The notes under the pieces: model-generated
The model's input: the letters and a program-made list of their open reading frames with translations, nothing else
What the model was told of the DNA's origin: nothing
Database searches by the model: none
Position numbers and translations under genes: made by a program
Shown here: piece after piece, positions 57,335 through 64,000 of the stretch
How positions within the stretch are numbered: position 1 is the stretch's first letter
Layout of the letters: every line of letters begins with the position of its first letter
From: Halopseudomonas laoshanensis
Lineage (GTDB): Bacteria > Pseudomonadota > Gammaproteobacteria > Pseudomonadales > Pseudomonadaceae
Direction: 5' to 3'
Length of the DNA: 64,000 nt
NCBI RefSeq assembly: GCF_008365385.1
Contig: NZ_QOVF01000006.1
Coordinates: 62,001 to 126,000 of the forward strand

Positions 57335-58308
57335 GCTTGCGCCAGAAACACGCCGAACCAGTGTTGTTCGTCGGTCCAGTAATGGTGCCGGGTAAAGCCC
57401 GCTTCCGACAGCATGGCGGCAAAATCCGCTGAAGTGTATTTGTGCGAGTACTCGGTCAAGATACTTTCCCCCTGATCGAAATGCCTGACGCAGCCTGAAC
57501 CCAGGCCTACGTCGTGATCCGTTTGCGACACAAGGCGCATTTCGATACGGCTGTCATGCTGATTGAAAACCGCATCATGCTTGAAGTTTTCGAGCTGGAA
57601 ATCCGCCTTCAGTTCCCGGTTGACGACGTTGAGCACATTCAGATTGAAGGCGGCCGTCACTCCCTCACGATCGTCATAGGCGGCTTCGAGTATGGCGCGG
57701 GGCTTGAGCAGATCAACGCCGATCAGCAGCTTGCCGTGCTCGCCACAATGCTGGCGGATGCGCCGCAGCAGTCGTAACGCATCCGGTCTGGCGAAGTTAC
57801 CGATTGAGGAGCCGGGGTAAAAAAATACCGGAGGGGCAAGGGGTTGCTCCGACAACAGATCGCGCAATTCCAGCGATTGGGTGAAATCACTGACCACGCC
57901 AATACATTCAACGCCGGGATGGCTGATCGCTATTCTGGCCAATGAATGCTGGAGAAAATCTGCGGCGATATCGACGCCTACCAAGCGCGAGGGCTGCACT
58001 GTATCCAGCCATTTTCTGGATTTGGAGCAATCGCCGCAACCCAGATCGATCCATTGCGCGCCACTGGGAAGAGCGGCAGCTATCTCGGCACCGCAGTGGC
58101 TGAGAATCGCGGCTTCAGTGCGGGTAGGGTAGTACTCGTCGAGCTCACAAATATGGGTAAAGAGCTCGCAGCCGAAATCATCGTAGAAATACTTGGAGTC
58201 GATGCGTGCGGCGGGTTGCAGGAGGCGTTGGCGGAGGAGCTGATGCTCCCTGGTGTGATCTTCCACCAGGGTATTTTCCAGACGTGGCACGGCGAGGGCT
58301 GGGGTCAC
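57331..58308 (-). CDS. egtD: L-histidine N-alpha-methyltransferase EgtD
   Basis: This 325-residue SAM-dependent enzyme has the EgtD pattern KYFYDDFGCELFTHICELDEYYPTRTE near residue 39, WIDLGCGDCSKSR for SAM, and FFYPGSSIGNFARPDALRLL. It trimethylates histidine to hercynine, the substrate of EgtB, which is encoded directly downstream with overlap. Confidence 0.95.
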   Translation of the reverse strand: MTPALAVPRLENTLVEDHTREHQLLRQRLLQPAARIDSKYFYDDFGCELFTHICELDEYYPTRTEAAILSHCGAEIAAALPSGAQWIDLGCGDCSKSRKWLDTVQPSRLVGVDIAADFLQHSLARIAISHPGVECIGVVSDFTQSLELRDLLSEQPLAPPVFFYPGSSIGNFARPDALRLLRRIRQHCGEHGKLLIGVDLLKPRAILEAAYDDREGVTAAFNLNVLNVVNRELKADFQLENFKHDAVFNQHDSRIEMRLVSQTDHDVGLGSGCVRHFDQGESILTEYSHKYTSADFAAMLSEAGFTRHHYWTDEQHWFGVFLAQA

Positions 58309-58428
58309 GGTCAGATCCTGTGCGTTGTGGGCTCAGAACCTGAAAGCTAGCAGCAGCTCCGTGCTTTTGCCAACCGATCGGACGACAGGTAGTGCCGTTC
58401 GGCTAGCACGCAGCAGCACAGAGGGTAG

Positions 58429-58944
58429 TTACATATCCGCTTCTACGGTCTCGCGAATCAGCTTGAACAGCTTGCGTGCGGCGGCTGGCGGCTTGTTCTC
58501 GGCGGCTTCCTTGCTGGCCTGGCGCACCAGTTGCCGCAGCGTCTGGCGCTCGGTTTGCGGATAGGCGCTCATAAAGGCTTCCTGCTCTTCTGCACTGCCG
58601 GTCAGCAACCGATCGCGCCAGCGCTCCATTTGATGAAAATGCTGAGCGTGCGCCTGGGTACTGCTGTCCAGCCGGTCGATATAAGCGCGAATGGCGTCTA
58701 CGTCCTGATCCTTCATCAGCTTGCCGACAAAACTCAGGTGGCGCTTGAGCGCGCCGCGGGCGGTGTGCCGATGTGCTTCCTCAAGGGCAACACGCAGCTC
58801 TTCGGTCAGCTCGAGTTTCTGCAGCTGCGCCGGCTTGAGTTCGACCAGGCGGCGGCCCAGATCGCGCATCTCTTGCAGCTCGCGCTTGACCTGAGTTTTG
58901 CTGATGCCTTCCTCGTACTGTTCGTCGTCGTAAAACTCTGTCAT
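58429..58944 (-). CDS. darP: Ribosome-associated protein DarP/YjgA
   Basis: This 171-residue charged helical DUF615 protein begins with a Tyr/Glu/Asp-rich tail and SKTQVKRELQEMRDLGRRLVEL, with the conserved RRHLSFVGKLM-like block (LKRHLSFVGKLMKDQDVDAIR). YjgA is a late 50S assembly factor. The ATG at 58944 has GAGGTGACC upstream. It is divergent from pmbA, as in P. aeruginosa. Confidence 0.95.
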   Translation of the reverse strand: MTEFYDDEQYEEGISKTQVKRELQEMRDLGRRLVELKPAQLQKLELTEELRVALEEAHRHTARGALKRHLSFVGKLMKDQDVDAIRAYIDRLDSSTQAHAQHFHQMERWRDRLLTGSAEEQEAFMSAYPQTERQTLRQLVRQASKEAAENKPPAAARKLFKLIRETVEADM

Positions 58945-59047
58945 GGTCACCTCGTTGCGGCCCGGCTGCGGGTACGTTTCAATGCGCCATGATACCCGTT
59001 CACAGCAGCGCTGTCCGAGGTACAATGCCTGCCTTAGAGGAGATTAC

Positions 59048-60403
59048 ATGAGCCAGATTCAACCTGCCCAACACGAAGACCCCGAAATCCTGCGCGCCGA
59101 ATTGGAGCAACGGGTTGCCTTTATTCTGGACGAATCGCGCCGCCAGGGCGCTACCGCCTGTGAGGTGGGTGTCAGTCAGAATACTGGCCTGTCAGTGGGC
59201 GTGCGTCAGGGGGAGGTTGAAACCGTCGAGTTCAATCGCGACCAGGGCTTTGCGATCACACTGTACGCAGGACAGCGCAAAGGCTCGGCGAGCACCTCTG
59301 ATACCTCGGACGAAGCGATTCGTTCGGCTATCGAAGCTGCACTGGGCATTGCCCAGCATGCCTCCGAAGACAGTTTCGCCGGGCTCGCCGATCCCCAGTT
59401 GATGGCCACCGAATTGCCGGATCTGGATCTCTATCATCCCTGGGCGTTGAGTGCCGAGCAGGCCATCGAGCGGGCTCTGGTGTGTGAGAACGCCGCGCTG
59501 GAGATGGACCCGCGGCTGACCAGCGACAGTGCCAATATCAGCACACAGCAAGGCTGCCGTGTGTATGGCAACAGCAATGGTTTTATCGGCAGTTCGCTGG
59601 GCACTCGGCATAGTGCTTCGGCGGTAATGATCGTGGCATCGGATCAGGGTATGCAGCGCGACTATTGGTATGGTGTTGACCGTTTGGCGGCCAATCTGCC
59701 GAGTGCCGAGGCTCTGGGTCGCAAGGCGGCGCAGCGCACGCTGGCACGGTTAGGCACGCGCACAGTAAAAACCGCCAAGGTCCCGGTCTTGTTCGCCGCA
59801 GATCAGGCTTCGGGGCTGCTGGGTCATTTGATTGGTGCGATTGCTGGCGGCGCCGTCTACCGGCAATCGACCTTCTTGCTGGATGCCATGGGTCAGCCGA
59901 TATTTCCTGACTGGGTAACCATCGACGAGCGGCCTTATATGCCCCGTGCTCTGGGCAGTTCCGCGTTTGATGGTGACGGTCTGGCGACTCGCGAACAGGC
60001 GTTCGTTGATCAGGGCGTGTTGCGTAGCTGGGTGCTTGGCACCTACTCCGGGCGCAAGCTCAATTTGCCGAGTACCGCCAACGCGGGGGGTGTGCACAAC
60101 CTGCACGTGACCAGCAATGCCGGTGATTTACTGGCGCTGCTCAAGGAAATGGGCACCGGCCTGCTGGTAACCGAATTGATGGGGCAGGGTATCAATGGCG
60201 TGACCGGCGACTATTCCCGGGGTGCGGGTGGCTTCTGGGTCGAGGGCGGAGAGATCCAGTTCCCGGTGCAGGAAGTGACGATCGCCGGCAACCTGAAAGA
60301 CATGTTCGCCAATCTGCGCTGTGTCGGCTCGGATATTGAGCGTCGCGGTAATAATCTGACCGGTAGCTGGTTGGTGGACGGTATGACGGTGGGTGGGGAG
60401 TGA
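59048..60403 (+). CDS. pmbA: Metalloprotease PmbA (TldE)
   Basis: This 451-residue protein is the length of PmbA and has YGNSNGFIGSSLGTRHSAS, GGAVYRQSTFLLD, NLPSTANAGGVHNL and NGVTGDYSRGAGGFWVEGGEIQFPVQE at the C-terminus. It lacks the HExxxH motif of TldD, as expected for TldE. The two form the active heterodimer. GAGGAG lies upstream of the ATG at 59048. The partner tldD is at the other end of the window. Confidence 0.96.
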   Translation: MSQIQPAQHEDPEILRAELEQRVAFILDESRRQGATACEVGVSQNTGLSVGVRQGEVETVEFNRDQGFAITLYAGQRKGSASTSDTSDEAIRSAIEAALGIAQHASEDSFAGLADPQLMATELPDLDLYHPWALSAEQAIERALVCENAALEMDPRLTSDSANISTQQGCRVYGNSNGFIGSSLGTRHSASAVMIVASDQGMQRDYWYGVDRLAANLPSAEALGRKAAQRTLARLGTRTVKTAKVPVLFAADQASGLLGHLIGAIAGGAVYRQSTFLLDAMGQPIFPDWVTIDERPYMPRALGSSAFDGDGLATREQAFVDQGVLRSWVLGTYSGRKLNLPSTANAGGVHNLHVTSNAGDLLALLKEMGTGLLVTELMGQGINGVTGDYSRGAGGFWVEGGEIQFPVQEVTIAGNLKDMFANLRCVGSDIERRGNNLTGSWLVDGMTVGGE

Positions 60404-60404
60404 G

Positions 60405-60455
60405 AGGCAGCGGCAAGCCGTGAGCTACAGGTTGCAAGCTTCAAGCGGCAAGTAA
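60405..60455. repeat. REP-like element after pmbA
   Basis: GCGGCAAGCCGTGAGCTACA is followed by GGTTGCAAGCTTCAAGCGGCAAG. It shares AGCTACA and AAGCGGCAAG with the element at 36092. Confidence 0.6.
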
Positions 60456-60501
60456 AACCTGGGGTTTGCGAGCTCTGGGGGTGATTCTTGGTCCGCTTGG
60501 G

Positions 60502-60610
60502 TTCCCGCCTGCGCGGGAATGACGGGAATGACGGGAAGCCGGCGGGAATGGCGGGGATCGGCGGGAATGTTGGGCCGCGGCGGGAATGACGGCTAGGGCG
60601 GGTTGCGGGA
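60502..60610. repeat. Degenerate tandem GGGAATG repeat
   Basis: The block opens with an inverted repeat, TTCCCGC-CTGC-GCGGGAA (60502-60519). About seven copies of a 9-11 base unit GGGAATGRC follow, at roughly 60515, 60524, 60533, 60544, 60553, 60563 and 60582. It fills the convergent gap between pmbA and ptsO together with the REP-like element. Confidence 0.7.
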
Positions 60611-60644
60611 TAGGTTGGGGCCGGTTACGAGCTTGCAGCTTGGA

Positions 60645-60917
60645 CTACTCACCCTCGCCGAAATAATCCCCGATCAACGCCAACAGTTCCTCCATGGCTT
60701 GATCCGCTTCTTCGCCTTCGCAACTGATACAGACTTCCGAACCTTTGCTCGCGGCCAGCATCATCACTTGCATGATGCTTTTGCCGTCGACCAATTCTTC
60801 TTCGTTTCCACCGATTCTCACCTGACAGCCATAGCGGTTGGCCACGCCGACGAATTTTGCGGCGGCGCGGGCGTGCAAGCCGAGTTTGTTGATGATTTGT
60901 ACGCGGGTAGTCGGCAT
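60645..60917 (-). CDS. ptsO: Nitrogen-PTS phosphocarrier NPr
   Basis: This 90-residue HPr-family protein has the phosphorylation site H15 in NKLGLHARAAAKFV and the SIMQVMMLAASKGSEV helix in the position of the HPr Ser46 region. It passes phosphate from PtsP to PtsN. The ATG at 60917 follows the rapZ stop by two bases; the longer frame to 61079 lies inside rapZ. Confidence 0.95.
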   Translation of the reverse strand: MPTTRVQIINKLGLHARAAAKFVGVANRYGCQVRIGGNEEELVDGKSIMQVMMLAASKGSEVCISCEGEEADQAMEELLALIGDYFGEGE

Positions 60918-60919
60918 TG

Positions 60920-61774
60920 TCAGGGCAAGTCGCGGTGGCGGATCAGCAGGTTCGGGATACTCGAAGACAGTTCTTTCACCAATCGCTCGGTTAGATACAC
61001 CGAGCGGTGGTGGCCGCCGGTGCAGCCGATGGAAATGGTCATGTAGCTGCGCTCGCCTGCGGCATAGCGCGGCAACCATTTGCTGAGAAACTGGTGGATA
61101 TCGTCGTACATTTCCTGCACTTCAGGCTGGGCCTCTAAATAATCACAAACTTGCGGGTCACGACCTGAATAGGGTCTCAGCTCGGCTTTCCAGTAGGGAT
61201 TGGGCAGGCAACGCACGTCGAACACCAGATCGGAGTCGACCGGGACACCGCGCTTGAAGCCAAAAGACTGGATCATCACCGACGTGCCATGGGACTGGCT
61301 GCCCAGCAAACGCTGCTTCAACAAATCCCGCAGCTGATACAGGTTGAGATGGCTGGTATCAATCTTCAGGCCGGCCAGATCGATGATCGGCTCAAGTAAG
61401 CGTAATTCTGCGGCCAGTGCCTCTCCCAGCGAATGGGTGCCATTGGTCAGCGGGTGTTTGCGTCGGGTTTCCGAGAAACGCTTGATCAGCACTTCATCAG
61501 TAGCGGCGAGAAACAGGATGTCGCATTGAATACCGGCTTCACGCACCTGCTGCAGCAACTCGGGAAAACGCTCCAGGTCACTGGGAAGGTTGCGTGCATC
61601 GATACTGATCGCGACCTTGGGCAAGTTAAGCCCGGTACTGTTGACCTGCCGCGCCAGCTCCGGCAGCAGGCCAGCAGGCAGGTTGTCTATACAGTAATAG
61701 CCGTTGTCTTCCAGCAGATGCAGGGCTGTACTCTTGCCGGATCCAGAGCGTCCGCTGACGACTACCAGACGCAT
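60920..61774 (-). CDS. rapZ: RNase adapter protein RapZ
   Basis: This 284-residue P-loop protein has [52 protein letters not shown] and [17 protein letters not shown]. In E. coli RapZ guides RNase E to the GlmZ sRNA to control amino-sugar synthesis; in Pseudomonas its targets are less clear. It lies in the rpoN operon as usual. Confidence 0.96.
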   Translation of the reverse strand: MRLVVVSGRSGSGKSTALHLLEDNGYYCIDNLPAGLLPELARQVNSTGLNLPKVAISIDARNLPSDLERFPELLQQVREAGIQCDILFLAATDEVLIKRFSETRRKHPLTNGTHSLGEALAAELRLLEPIIDLAGLKIDTSHLNLYQLRDLLKQRLLGSQSHGTSVMIQSFGFKRGVPVDSDLVFDVRCLPNPYWKAELRPYSGRDPQVCDYLEAQPEVQEMYDDIHQFLSKWLPRYAAGERSYMTISIGCTGGHHRSVYLTERLVKELSSSIPNLLIRHRDLP

Positions 61775-61777
61775 GGG

Positions 61778-62236
61778 TCAGCTCCCGTCGTCTTCGCTGG
61801 TCATGATGCGGTACAGGCTCTCAGCGTCCGGTGCGTTGCGCAGGGCTTCGCGCAGACTGGACTGGTCCAGCTTGCCGGCGAGCATCTTGAGAATCTGCAA
61901 ATGCTGCTCGGTAGCCTCAAGCGGCACCAGCAACACAAAAATCAGGTCGACAGGCTCGCCATCAAGGGCGTCATAGTCGATTTTGGATTCGAGTTGCAAT
62001 AACGCGCCAACAGCCTTGTGACAGCCCTCCAGGCGGCAGTGCGGAATGGCAATACCATTGCCGAAGCCGGTGGAGCCCAGTTTTTCGCGGGCGATGAGGC
62101 TTTCATAAATGCTGTCGGGATCAAGATGGCTATGCTGGGCGACCAGTTTGCCAATCAGCTCCAGAACGCGCTTTTTTGAAACCCCCTGCACACCGGCAAA
62201 GGTGCGCTCGGGGGTGAGTATGTGATCAATTTGCAT
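61778..62236 (-). CDS. ptsN: Nitrogen-PTS EIIA component
   Basis: This 152-residue EIIA-Ntr has the phospho-accepting histidine H66 in FGNGIAIPHCRLEGC and the VDLIFVLLVPLEATEQHLQIL block. It regulates potassium and carbon/nitrogen balance through its phosphorylation state. It lies between hpf and rapZ. Confidence 0.96.
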   Translation of the reverse strand: MQIDHILTPERTFAGVQGVSKKRVLELIGKLVAQHSHLDPDSIYESLIAREKLGSTGFGNGIAIPHCRLEGCHKAVGALLQLESKIDYDALDGEPVDLIFVLLVPLEATEQHLQILKMLAGKLDQSSLREALRNAPDAESLYRIMTSEDDGS

Positions 62237-62256
62237 AATGATGCGGAGAGTCTGCC

Positions 62257-62565
62257 TTAACGGTCGTTGACGCCTTGCTGGCGATTCAGGTTCTTTTCCT
62301 TGTACTTGATCAGTTGACGATCAAGCTTGTCCGTCAGTAAATCTATGGCTGCATACATATCGGTATGCTCGGCATTGGCGACTACCTCGCCCCCGGCCAC
62401 ATGGAGTGTAGCTTCGGCCTTCTGGCGCAGCTTTTCAACTTCCAGGGTGACTTGTACGTTGGTTATCTTGTCGAAGTGTCGCTCGAGACGTGACATTTTC
62501 TCGTTGACGTAATCGCGCAATGCATCGGTGATGTCCAGTTGATGACCGCTAAGGTTCAGTTGCAT
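62257..62565 (-). CDS. hpf: Ribosome hibernation promoting factor
   Basis: This 102-residue short-form HPF begins MQLNLSGHQLDITDALRDYV and contains LERHFDKITNVQVTLEVEK and DMYAAIDLLTDKLDRQLIKYKEK. It binds the 30S subunit and promotes inactive 100S ribosomes in stationary phase. It is directly downstream of rpoN. Confidence 0.96.
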   Translation of the reverse strand: MQLNLSGHQLDITDALRDYVNEKMSRLERHFDKITNVQVTLEVEKLRQKAEATLHVAGGEVVANAEHTDMYAAIDLLTDKLDRQLIKYKEKNLNRQQGVNDR

Positions 62566-62658
62566 ACGACTTCTCCTGATTGGCTTGGAGTAACAGGGAA
62601 CCGTGCTTGGCTCCCTATGGTGCCACCTGCTATCACTAAAATCGTTATTGCATGCTGG

Positions 62659-64000
62659 CTAGACCAGCCGTTTGCGTTCGCTCGAAGGGGCGATGTTGAG
62701 CGACTCGCGGTATTTGGCGATGGTTCTGCGGGCCACATCGATGCCCTGTTCTTCCAGTAAACCAGCGATCTTGCTATCGCTCAATGGTTTCTTCGGGTTT
62801 TCTGCTGCCACCAGCTTTTTGATCAGCGCGCGGATCGCAGTGGAGGAGAATTCACCGCCTTCTGCGGTGCCGACATGGCTGGAGAAAAAGTATTTTAGCT
62901 CGAAGATGCCGCGCGGGGTATGCATGTATTTCTGCGTGGTCACGCGCGAAATAGTCGACTCGTGCATGCCCACCGCCTCGGCGATATCGTGCAGCACCAG
63001 GGGTTTCATCGCTTCTTCGCCATGCTCCAGAAAGCCGCGCTGATGCTCGACGATCTGCGTGGCGACTTTCATCAGTGTTTCGTTGCGGCTTTGCAGGCTC
63101 TTGATGAACCAGCGTGCTTCCTGCAGATGATTACGCAGGTAAGTGTTGTCCTGGCTGGCATCCGCGCGGCGGACCATGGAGGCGTAATGATTGTTCACCC
63201 TGACCTTGGGCACTGACTCCTGATTCAGCTCGACAATCCAGCGCTTGTTGTCGCGATGCACGATCACATCAGGAATCACATATTCGGGCTCGCCCGAGGC
63301 GATTTCCGAGCCGGGGCGCGGGTTGAGCGTCTGTATCAGACTGATCGCGCGGCTGAGTTGCTCTTCCTTCAACCGGGTGCGGCGCATCAGCTGAGTAAAG
63401 TCGCGGCTGCCGAGCAACTCCAGGTGATCCTTGACGATCTTCTGCGCCTGTTCAAGCAGGGGTGTGTCTTTGGGAAGCTGGCGCAGTTGCAGATAGAGGC
63501 ATTCACTGAGGTTGCGCGCGCCTACACCCACAGGTTCGAACTGCTGAATGCGGTGCAGAACCATCTCTACTTCATCCAGCTCGACTTCCAGCTCGGGATC
63601 GAGGGAAGCGAGAATCTCCTCAAGGGATTCTTCCAGATAGCCGTCGGCGTTGATCGCATCGATCAACGACAGCGCTATCAACTGATCGGTTTCCGACAGC
63701 GGAATCAGGTTGAGCTGCCATTCCAGATGGCTTTGCAGTGTCTCGCCCGAACCGGTGCGGGCGGTAAAGTCCCACTCGTCGTCATCCTGGCTGGGTAGCG
63801 AGCTGGCTGAAGTCTGATATACGTCATCCCATTGCGTGTCCACCGGCAGCTCGCTGGGGATCTGTTCGTTCCAGTTGCCTTCTTCTTCAGCCTGACTGTG
63901 CTGCTCAATCGCGTCCATCGCCACCGGTTCCGGGATGGTGACCGCCGGCGCGTCATCCTTGTCGAAGCCATTTTCCTGGCTCGGAGAGAAATCATCATCG
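62659..64000 (-). CDS. rpoN: RNA polymerase sigma-54 factor, 3' part of gene in window
   Basis: The window shows the C-terminal 446 codons; the frame is open to base 64000, so only the N-terminal region I is missing. The core-binding region, the helix-turn-helix ([23 protein letters not shown]) and the RpoN box [10 protein letters not shown] near the end are present. An acidic stretch ([16 protein letters not shown]) marks region II. Sigma-54 directs nitrogen, motility and carbon genes. The downstream order hpf-ptsN-rapZ-ptsO is the conserved rpoN cluster. Confidence 0.97.
   Translation of the reverse strand, partial: DDDFSPSQENGFDKDDAPAVTIPEPVAMDAIEQHSQAEEEGNWNEQIPSELPVDTQWDDVYQTSASSLPSQDDDEWDFTARTGSGETLQSHLEWQLNLIPLSETDQLIALSLIDAINADGYLEESLEEILASLDPELEVELDEVEMVLHRIQQFEPVGVGARNLSECLYLQLRQLPKDTPLLEQAQKIVKDHLELLGSRDFTQLMRRTRLKEEQLSRAISLIQTLNPRPGSEIASGEPEYVIPDVIVHRDNKRWIVELNQESVPKVRVNNHYASMVRRADASQDNTYLRNHLQEARWFIKSLQSRNETLMKVATQIVEHQRGFLEHGEEAMKPLVLHDIAEAVGMHESTISRVTTQKYMHTPRGIFELKYFFSSHVGTAEGGEFSSTAIRALIKKLVAAENPKKPLSDSKIAGLLEEQGIDVARRTIAKYRESLNIAPSSERKRLV

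Overview
The window looks like chromosome from a gamma-proteobacterium of the Pseudomonadaceae. Many blocks match gene orders I recall from Pseudomonas aeruginosa: rpoN-hpf-ptsN-rapZ-ptsO, pmbA/yjgA, yhdP-nit-tldD, bioBFHCD, holC-valS, folM-folE-folX and an fpvGHJKCDEF-type operon. The moderate GC content and the mosaic arrangement would suit the Halopseudomonas (P. pertucinogena) group, but that is inference. I see no insertion sequence, prophage, CRISPR array, tRNA, rRNA or integron attC site. Both edges cut a gene: yhdP on the left and rpoN on the right.

Layout. 0-4 kb holds the 3' end of yhdP, a nitrilase-family amidase and tldD. 4-12 kb is accessory: a single-domain asparaginase-like protein, a GIY-YIG protein, an extended GST, an SLC13-type permease, a YadGH-like ABC exporter, and an OXA-2-like class D beta-lactamase whose gene overlaps that of a UMF1-type MFS protein. 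11.8-18 kb is an eight-gene minus-strand operon matching fpvGHJK-fpvCDEF (ferri-siderophore reduction and periplasmic iron handling), with a Fur-box promoter. 18-27 kb is housekeeping: ndpA, valS, holC, pepA, lptFG. 27-34 kb carries small conserved genes and a probable light-response island: folM-folE-folX, a DUF6482-like gene, a DCC-family protein, a B12-independent LitR/PplR-type MerR regulator, a candidate small RNA, and a short LOV blue-light photoreceptor, with TGTACA motifs in the intergenic regions. 34-48 kb carries a class II aldolase, yaaA, phoH, an rhlB-type helicase, estB, efpL, mscK, an acyl-CoA dehydrogenase, srkA and comF. 48-53 kb is the biotin operon behind a recognisable BirA operator. 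53-58 kb has two odd proteins (a miniature flagellar-rod-like protein and an SprA-type HExxH protein), a second large acyl-CoA dehydrogenase behind a PsrA-type operator, and an egtBD pair. 58-64 kb returns to the tldD/pmbA neighbourhood with darP, pmbA and the nitrogen-PTS/rpoN cluster.

The most noteworthy points are the LOV-PplR island with its operators and candidate sRNA, the OXA-2-family beta-lactamase in a non-mobile setting, the fpv-type operon without visible pyoverdine genes, and the separation of tldD from pmbA by about 55 kb.
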